Positions 59,003-64,000 of a stretch of DNA of 64,000 nt are shown piece after piece (positions within the stretch are counted from its first letter, which is position 1; each line of letters starts with the position of its first letter). Source of the DNA: JAFDVJ01 sp964487505 (lineage in GTDB: Bacteria > Acidobacteriota > Blastocatellia > Pyrinomonadales > Pyrinomonadaceae); contig CAZARD010000007.1 in assembly GCA_964487505.1 (NCBI GenBank), positions 1 to 64,000 on the forward strand, read 5' to 3'. The notes under the pieces were generated by a model. It saw only the letters and a program-made list of their open reading frames with translations, was not told where the DNA came from and did no database searches. The position numbers were made by a program, and so were the translations under genes.

Positions 59003-61504
59003 TCACTGAAGGGTCGACAGCACCGACACATCCTCGAATTTCGACTCGGAGATGCCGGTGACGTTGTTTTCGTTCAGGAAGTAACGAATCTCGTCGAATG
59101 GCATCGGCGGCGCGAAGTAGACTCCTTGAGCGCTTTCGCAGTTGAGGCGTTTCAGTTCGGCGAGCTGAATCTCGTTCTCGACACCCTCGGCGACGACCTT
59201 CAGTTCGAGGCTCCGCGCCAGCATAGCGATGGTTTCGACGATCTGGGTGTTCCGTCCCGGCGCTTCGATCGGAGTGATGAACGAGCGGTCGATCTTCAGG
59301 GTCGAAACGGGCAGTTTGTGGAGATAGCTCAGGTTCGAATAACCGGTCCCGAAATCGTCGATGTAAATGTCGATCCCGAGTTCGCGCAGTTCCTGCAGCA
59401 TTTCGATAGCCTTTTTCGGATATTCGAAGAACACCGACTCGGTGATTTCCAATTTCAGCCGCGTAGTTGGGAATCCCGTTTCTTCAAGCGCCGTTTTGAT
59501 CCGCGCGACCAGGTGCGGATTGGCGAACTGCTTGCAAGACAGATTGACGCTCAGTGTCAGCGGCAACGTGCCGGACGCGGAATCGCGGAGTTCCCGCATC
59601 TCGCGGCAGGCCAGTTTCAGTATGTGCATGCCGAGCTGATCGATGTATCCGATCTCTTCGGCCAACGGGATGAACTTGCACGGATCGATCGGCCCGAGCT
59701 CGGAATGCGTCCAGCGAGCGAGGGCCTCGAAGCCCTGTATCAAATTCGTTTCAAGCGAGTAGATCGGCTGATAGTGAACGGAGATCTCGTTGCGCTCGAT
59801 CGCGCGGCGAAGATCGGTCTCGATCTGCAGGACTTCCTTGACCGCCTCGTGCATATCGCGGTCGAAGATCTCGTGACGCGCCTTGCCCGCGCGTTTCGCC
59901 TGGTACATTGCCGTATCGGCGTCGCGCATCATTTCTTCCGGCGTGTGGTGTCCGGATGTCCGGTTCAGAATACCAATGCTCGCGGAACTGAAGACGTCCT
60001 GGCCGTCAAGCGTGAACGGGATGCGGAATTTCTCCTGAACCCGTTCCGCGATCCGGACGACTTCCCGTTCGTCATACTTGCCCTCGACTAGGATCGTGAA
60101 CTCATCGCCGCCGAGGCGCGCGACGAGATCCGTTGGGCGCAGACAATCACGGAGACGCTCGGCGATTCCGATCAGAAGCTGATCGCCGACGAGATGTCCG
60201 AGGCTGTCGTTTATGACCTTGAACCGGTCAAGATCGATGAACAGAACGCTGACGCGGTGCGACGGGTTCTCTTTCGCGCGGTCGATCGCTGATTCCAGCC
60301 GCGACAGGAACAGTGCTCGGTTCGGAAGTCCGGTCAGCGCGTCGTGCGTCGCCTTGTACTGAAGTTCCTCCTCGGCAAGCTTCTTGTCGGTAATGTCCTG
60401 GATCTGGAAAACGAGACTCATCTGGTCGCGGCTTGCGTCACTCACGGTCGAGGCGCTCCAAGAGGTCCAAACGGTGGTGCCGTCCTTCGCGAGATAACGT
60501 TGCTCAAGCTGGCAGGTGGGGATCTTTCCGGCCAAAAGTTCGTGGATCTTGATCAGCGTGTTTCCAAGGTCTTCGACGAAGATCATCGACTGGAAATCTG
60601 TCGCCAGGAATTCTTCTTCCGAATATCCGAGGATCTTGCAGAGTGCCTTGTTGACCTTCAGCCAGTTTCCGTTGGGTGAGACCAGCGCGATCCCGATCGG
60701 CGCATAGTTGAATGCGCTCCGGAACCGTTCCTCGGATTCCGCGAGCGCGATCGACTGGGTTTCGAGTATCTCCGCGTGACTCCGGGCCTGCTCGGCCTGC
60801 GTCAGCGACATCTCGACGTTCTTCAGGTACATCCGGTACGCGGCATATAGGAAAACGATGATCGGCATGGCCGCGATCAGCGCCGTGAATCCGACGTAAT
60901 CGATGCTAAATACGAGCGCTCCGGCAGAAAAAGATCCGACCGAATAAGTAATGAACGTCCAAAGATACTGGGTCTTCCAGGTTTCCCACCAGCCTTTGCC
61001 GCTCTTGAGCGCCCCATAGACCGACGAAAGCGACGTGTTGGCGAGGAATTGCGCGAGCGCGATGGTCGAGAACGTTAGAACGAAATCGCCGGGAACATGT
61101 CCGTGAAGTTCGGCTTCGGAGTCCATTCCGACGAGCCGTAACGCGGTCCACGCGGCCATCGTCGATAGCGCCATCGTTGCGGCGTTGAAGAAGACCGTGA
61201 TCTTCTTGTTGCAGAAACGCCACGCCGAGCAGAATGCCTCGATCGCGGCCAGCGCCGTTGCGATCTCGCCCCCGTAAAGCACGAGCGCGATGAAAATGAA
61301 TGTGTCCGAAACCGCGATGTGCGATTTGAACTTCGGGATCTGGATCGAGATCCGTGAGCCGAATCCGATGGTGCAGAGCGCAAGGAACAGGAACTTGAGA
61401 TCTATCTTGCCGTATGGCAGCCAGTAGAGCGCGAACGCCAAACAAACAAAGCCCGTCAAAATGACGGCGTTCATATACAGCTTTGTAAGTTTCTGATTGT
61501 CCAT
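59003..61504 (-). CDS. membrane GGDEF-EAL protein with PAS domain
   Basis: c-di-GMP turnover protein of 833 aa. About six to eight membrane helices occupy residues 1-245 (MNAVILTGFVCLAFALYWLP, YVGFTALIAAMPIIVFLYAA) as an MASE-like sensor. A short coiled coil (SLTQAEQARSHAEILETQ) precedes a PAS domain (about 260-385, FRSAFNYAPIGIALV). GGDEF follows with the intact active-site ARLGGDEFTILVEG. EAL is also intact: EALARWTH, LEITESVFFEYP, DDFGTGYSNLSYL, KIDRSFI and VVAEGVEN. Both catalytic motifs are complete, so bifunctional activity is possible. ATG 61504 is used; the frame opens at 61615 but the upstream codons fall in the intergenic text. Confidence 0.93.
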   Translation of the reverse strand: MDNQKLTKLYMNAVILTGFVCLAFALYWLPYGKIDLKFLFLALCTIGFGSRISIQIPKFKSHIAVSDTFIFIALVLYGGEIATALAAIEAFCSAWRFCNKKITVFFNAATMALSTMAAWTALRLVGMDSEAELHGHVPGDFVLTFSTIALAQFLANTSLSSVYGALKSGKGWWETWKTQYLWTFITYSVGSFSAGALVFSIDYVGFTALIAAMPIIVFLYAAYRMYLKNVEMSLTQAEQARSHAEILETQSIALAESEERFRSAFNYAPIGIALVSPNGNWLKVNKALCKILGYSEEEFLATDFQSMIFVEDLGNTLIKIHELLAGKIPTCQLEQRYLAKDGTTVWTSWSASTVSDASRDQMSLVFQIQDITDKKLAEEELQYKATHDALTGLPNRALFLSRLESAIDRAKENPSHRVSVLFIDLDRFKVINDSLGHLVGDQLLIGIAERLRDCLRPTDLVARLGGDEFTILVEGKYDEREVVRIAERVQEKFRIPFTLDGQDVFSSASIGILNRTSGHHTPEEMMRDADTAMYQAKRAGKARHEIFDRDMHEAVKEVLQIETDLRRAIERNEISVHYQPIYSLETNLIQGFEALARWTHSELGPIDPCKFIPLAEEIGYIDQLGMHILKLACREMRELRDSASGTLPLTLSVNLSCKQFANPHLVARIKTALEETGFPTTRLKLEITESVFFEYPKKAIEMLQELRELGIDIYIDDFGTGYSNLSYLHKLPVSTLKIDRSFITPIEAPGRNTQIVETIAMLARSLELKVVAEGVENEIQLAELKRLNCESAQGVYFAPPMPFDEIRYFLNENNVTGISESKFEDVSVLSTLQ

Positions 61505-61586
61505 CGGGCCCGAACCTGTTTTGAGGCGGAACGAAGTCAGTAACGGGGTTGATCCGAGTTTTGCGAGTGGGGATCGGATGTAGAAG

Positions 61587-61656
61587 AAAGGTATGGACGG
61601 CCTTTCGAGGGCCAAGAGATATTATCGGCAATAATCTCTTTTCTGTCCATACCTTT
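61587..61656 (-). terminator. branched stem-loop between the GNAT and GGDEF-EAL genes
   Basis: A 12-base perfect outer stem (61587-61598 with 61645-61656) encloses a small GGCC/GGCC hairpin (61599-61613) and an AAGAGAT/ATCTCTT stem (61614-61620 with 61634-61640). On the minus strand it is followed by TTTCTTCT. It lies 13 bases after the GNAT gene's end and may terminate it; it could also be a structured leader of the next gene. Confidence 0.55.
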
Positions 61657-61668
61657 TTTGCAAGTGCT

Positions 61669-62580
61669 TCAAACGAACATCGTTACGCAACTGTCTTTCG
61701 ATTTGAAGCCGGCCTTTGCGAAGGCCTTGTGCGCATTGTGAAATTCGACGTTGCTGAGCATGCAGACGTATTTCACTTTTTCCAGCAGGGTTCGGCTGAG
61801 CTGCGAGAGGCAGTCCGATCCGATCCCTTGGCCGCGGTATTCCGGGTTGACATAGACACCTTCAAGGTACATAACGTCTTCGGTTTCGGCGACGATCTGC
61901 GTCTGGAAGACCAGCTTTTCGTTGTCGAAAACCACCCAAACGCGGTTCTGGTTGATTCGCCGCAAGACTCTGTTCAAGAAGCCTTCGCGGTCCTTTTCCA
62001 TTGGGTTGACCCCGCTTTCGATGAACGCGATCTCGCCGTGAGCCTCGGCGACCGGAAGCAGATCAGCTTCGGTGGCGAGTCTCAGGCTATCGACCGTCGC
62101 GCGAACGATAACAGGGAATTTGATCTCAAAGAGCCGTTCCTCACAAACCAGCCGCGGTTCGTGTTGGTCTCCCGAGTAGTATTGCCAAAAGTGCTCGATT
62201 GAATCGCCGTCCGACATCATCATTTTGATGGGTGTTTCGGATTCGCGGGCTTTCAATGCGAGAGCCATCAAGGCATTGTCCGAGTGGCATTCGACCAATG
62301 TCGTATGTCCGATCAGGGCGACGCCTTCGAGCGCGCCGGCGGCATTTCTGTATGAGTAGAATTTGCCGCGATTGTTCGGACTTTCCAGACCGTTGTCGTA
62401 GATGAAGCTTGTCATTACGACCGTATGTACGGGGCGTTGTTTCAGGAACGCCAGCACTTCGGTCCGGTCAGACTCGGTCAAAAGGCTGACACGGTTCAAA
62501 TTGGCAACTGCATTCGCAAACGCATACTCAAGCGATTTCGCTCTTTGATCTGCTGCGTTGTAGGCTAGTTGCAATTTCAT
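61669..62580 (-). CDS. GNAT family N-acetyltransferase
   Basis: Predicted acetyl-CoA-dependent N-acetyltransferase of 303 aa. The C-terminal half carries the GNAT core with motif A YVNPEYRGQGIGSDCLSQLS (acetyl-CoA pyrophosphate loop R/Q-x-x-G-x-G/A) preceded by VMYLEG. The N-terminal half (LTESDRTEVLAFLKQRPVHT) looks like a degenerate, related domain, as in GNAT proteins with two fused folds. Substrate is unknown. GGAG (revcomp of CTCC) lies upstream of ATG 62580. It lies 34 bases downstream of the subtilase gene. Confidence 0.85.
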   Translation of the reverse strand: MKLQLAYNAADQRAKSLEYAFANAVANLNRVSLLTESDRTEVLAFLKQRPVHTVVMTSFIYDNGLESPNNRGKFYSYRNAAGALEGVALIGHTTLVECHSDNALMALALKARESETPIKMMMSDGDSIEHFWQYYSGDQHEPRLVCEERLFEIKFPVIVRATVDSLRLATEADLLPVAEAHGEIAFIESGVNPMEKDREGFLNRVLRRINQNRVWVVFDNEKLVFQTQIVAETEDVMYLEGVYVNPEYRGQGIGSDCLSQLSRTLLEKVKYVCMLSNVEFHNAHKAFAKAGFKSKDSCVTMFV

Positions 62581-62614
62581 GGTGTTGTCTCCTTTCCTAG
62601 TCTCCTATTTCAGG

Positions 62615-64000
62615 TTAGTTGTCACCATGAATCACATTGTTTGCCAAAGTGCTGTCGCTGATCAGAACACCGTCGGAGATCAAGACTCCGTCGCTGATCA
62701 ACACGCCGTCTCCGAAGAGCACGCCGTCGCTGACGAGGACACCGTCGCTGACCAGAACGCCGTCGCTGACGAGGACACCGTCGCTGACCAGAACGCCGTC
62801 GCTGACGAGAACGCCGAACCCGGTGTAGAAGGTGCCGTCACCGATGGTTCCGCCGTTGCTCGTGACCGCCTTCGGATAGACGATGATGTTGTTTGCCGGA
62901 GCGAAGGAATTGTTCAGGACATATTGGTACGACGCGTTGTGCGCAATGCCCTTGTCGAACCAACTGCCGTTCTTGTAGACGTTGTGGAACTGCGTCGCGA
63001 GATGCGTTCCCTTCAGGTATGCGTGGTTCGTCAAAACACCCTGCGACCAGCTGAACGTTTGACCGTTCAACGAACTCGTCGCCGTCGGGAAGGTCGCGCC
63101 GGCCGGCAGCAGGCTGGCGCCCTGCGTCAGCGCGGTATTGAAGTTGACGTCCGTGCGGTAGGCCCTTGCCAACCGGACCGCGCCTTCGAGGTTCAGGTTT
63201 CCGGCACCCTGTTCGAGCATGTTGTATCCGGCGAGCGGCTGGGCCGTGTACTGCAGGATCATTTTCACCATGTTCGGGGTCAGGTTCGGGTTGATCTGGA
63301 AGAGAAGCGCGGCCGAACCGGCGACGACCGGGGTCGACATCGAGGTGCCGCTCATCCGCATCATATTGTCATCGGGATCGTTCGTGCTGTCCAACCCGTC
63401 AACGAGCGTCGGATTGTGCGTGACAAGCCAAGCCGTGCTTTTCGCGCGGGCTGAAACGATCTTGTTTCCCGGCGCGACCATATCGGGCTTCATCGCGTGG
63501 TCGTAGATGCGCGTGCCGTTCGCGGTCGTGTAGAAGCTGCGCGTCGGCCCGTTCGAGCTGAATGTCGCCATTACATCGTCCGAGCGCGGATCGGTGTCCT
63601 TCGTGTTGACCGCGCCGACCGTCAGGACCGACGGGTCGTTGCCCGGCGTGTGGATGTGACCGTAAAGCTTCTGGCCGGTCGTGAAGTTCTTGCCTTCGTT
63701 GCCGGCAGCGGCGACGACGAGAATTCCGAGGCCGTTCAGTTCCTGGACCTTGCGGCATACCGGATCGTTCGTGTACGTATCGATCGCGGCGCCGCCGAGG
63801 CTCAGGTTGACGACCTTGATGTTGTACGTCGCGGCGTTCACTTTCAGCCATTCAAGCGCGTTCAGAAGCCACGACGCCTGTCCGCGTCCCTGTCCGTCGA
63901 GCACCTTCAAATTGACGATGTTCGCGTTCGGCGCGACGCCGCGGTATGCTCCGCTGTTTCCATTGGAGTTTCCGGCAGCGATACCGGCGACGTGCGTGCC
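62615..64000 (-). CDS. S8 subtilase, C-terminal part, ending in GVLVSD hexapeptide repeats (runs off the window)
   Basis: Serine protease of which 461 C-terminal residues are visible; the start lies beyond base 64000. The His motif GTHVAGIAAGNSN is at the edge, followed by the Asn-containing oxyanion region VVAAAGNEGKNF and the Ser motif MSGTSMSTPVVAGSAALL. The Asp motif must lie upstream. A beta region (about 200 residues after the catalytic Ser) leads to about nine hexapeptide units, GVLVSD/GVLISD, encoded by an 18-base tandem array. The protein ends DSTLANNVIHGDN. It is a different protein from the subtilase at 14945. Confidence 0.92.
   Translation of the reverse strand, partial: GTHVAGIAAGNSNGNSGAYRGVAPNANIVNLKVLDGQGRGQASWLLNALEWLKVNAATYNIKVVNLSLGGAAIDTYTNDPVCRKVQELNGLGILVVAAAGNEGKNFTTGQKLYGHIHTPGNDPSVLTVGAVNTKDTDPRSDDVMATFSSNGPTRSFYTTANGTRIYDHAMKPDMVAPGNKIVSARAKSTAWLVTHNPTLVDGLDSTNDPDDNMMRMSGTSMSTPVVAGSAALLFQINPNLTPNMVKMILQYTAQPLAGYNMLEQGAGNLNLEGAVRLARAYRTDVNFNTALTQGASLLPAGATFPTATSSLNGQTFSWSQGVLTNHAYLKGTHLATQFHNVYKNGSWFDKGIAHNASYQYVLNNSFAPANNIIVYPKAVTSNGGTIGDGTFYTGFGVLVSDGVLVSDGVLVSDGVLVSDGVLVSDGVLFGDGVLISDGVLISDGVLISDSTLANNVIHGDN
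62654..62815. repeat. 18-bp tandem array (nine units) encoding the hexapeptide repeats
   Basis: Nine 18-base units such as GTCGCTGACCAGAACGCC and GTCGCTGACGAGGACACC. Two variants alternate in the middle of the array, pointing to expansion by a 36-base step. The distal units are diverged. Confidence 0.9.

Noticed and set aside
61587..61656. c-di-GMP riboswitch
   Set aside because: No match to the known conserved cores; the structure alone is not enough.
62654..62815. CRISPR array
   Set aside because: Units are contiguous 18-mers in a coding frame with no spacers.

Overview
The window reads as a high-GC chromosomal segment of an acidobacterium, most likely class Blastocatellia (Pyrinomonadaceae-like). 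This placement is inference. It rests on the abundance of secreted proteins ending in FG-GAP/VCBS repeats of the type DGDGKTDLAVFRPSNGTWY, CHRD-domain proteins, M36, M61 and S8 proteases, a WG-repeat Ser/Thr kinase, TonB/carboxypeptidase-regulatory proteins and general codon style. No rRNA or tRNA gene, CRISPR array or phage was recognised. One run of 100 N (41545-41644) marks a scaffold gap.

Layout. 1-8.2 kb: 5' part of dnaK (minus) with a clear sigma70 promoter, then a secreted cutinase-like hydrolase, a TPR lytic transglycosylase, a WG-repeat Ser/Thr kinase and a CusF-Sco lipoprotein. 8.4-19 kb: two paralogous secreted CHRD/FG-GAP proteins bracket a cluster of an ECF sigma factor, a small beta-sandwich protein, a TPR-CHAT protease-like protein and a subtilase. 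19-25 kb: dihaem cytochrome c, DinB-like protein, PD40 lipoprotein, M61-PDZ peptidase, MFS transporter. 25-31 kb: FecA-like TonB receptor, a small FG-GAP protein, folD, a MazG-like protein, coaE. 31-40.7 kb: an Opp/Dpp-type peptide ABC operon with two different binding proteins and two small exported proteins interleaved. 41-49.5 kb: a signalling block (PocR-GAF-GGDEF cyclase, a NACHT/AAA-like protein fused to an RsbW-like kinase, a STAS anti-anti-sigma protein, a GAF-HD-GYP phosphodiesterase) split by a hipBA toxin-antitoxin pair and a hipA relic. 49.5-58.8 kb: an M36 metallopeptidase with FG-GAP repeats, a LysR regulator, and sdhCAB with a frameshifted Uma2 gene between sdhA and sdhB. 58.8-64 kb: a 180-bp inverted-repeat element, a GGDEF-EAL protein, a GNAT protein and the C-terminal part of a subtilase ending in hexapeptide repeats.

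The most notable signal is a bipartite promoter-like element, GTCTTTT-N14-GCACTGT, present three times with identical spacing: upstream of the beta-sandwich gene (11209), the subtilase (14896) and the second CHRD/FG-GAP gene (16807). All three lie within 6.3 kb of the ECF sigma gene at 10586. This suggests a self-contained sigma regulon joining a CHAT protein, a subtilase and a secreted surface protein. A second point of interest is the partner-switching/c-di-GMP block, in which the RsbW-like kinase is fused to an ATPase-like module with a degraded P-loop.

Several housekeeping genes (folD, coaE, possibly the MFS gene) have a -10 box ending only 6-9 nt before the start codon, which suggests leaderless transcripts.
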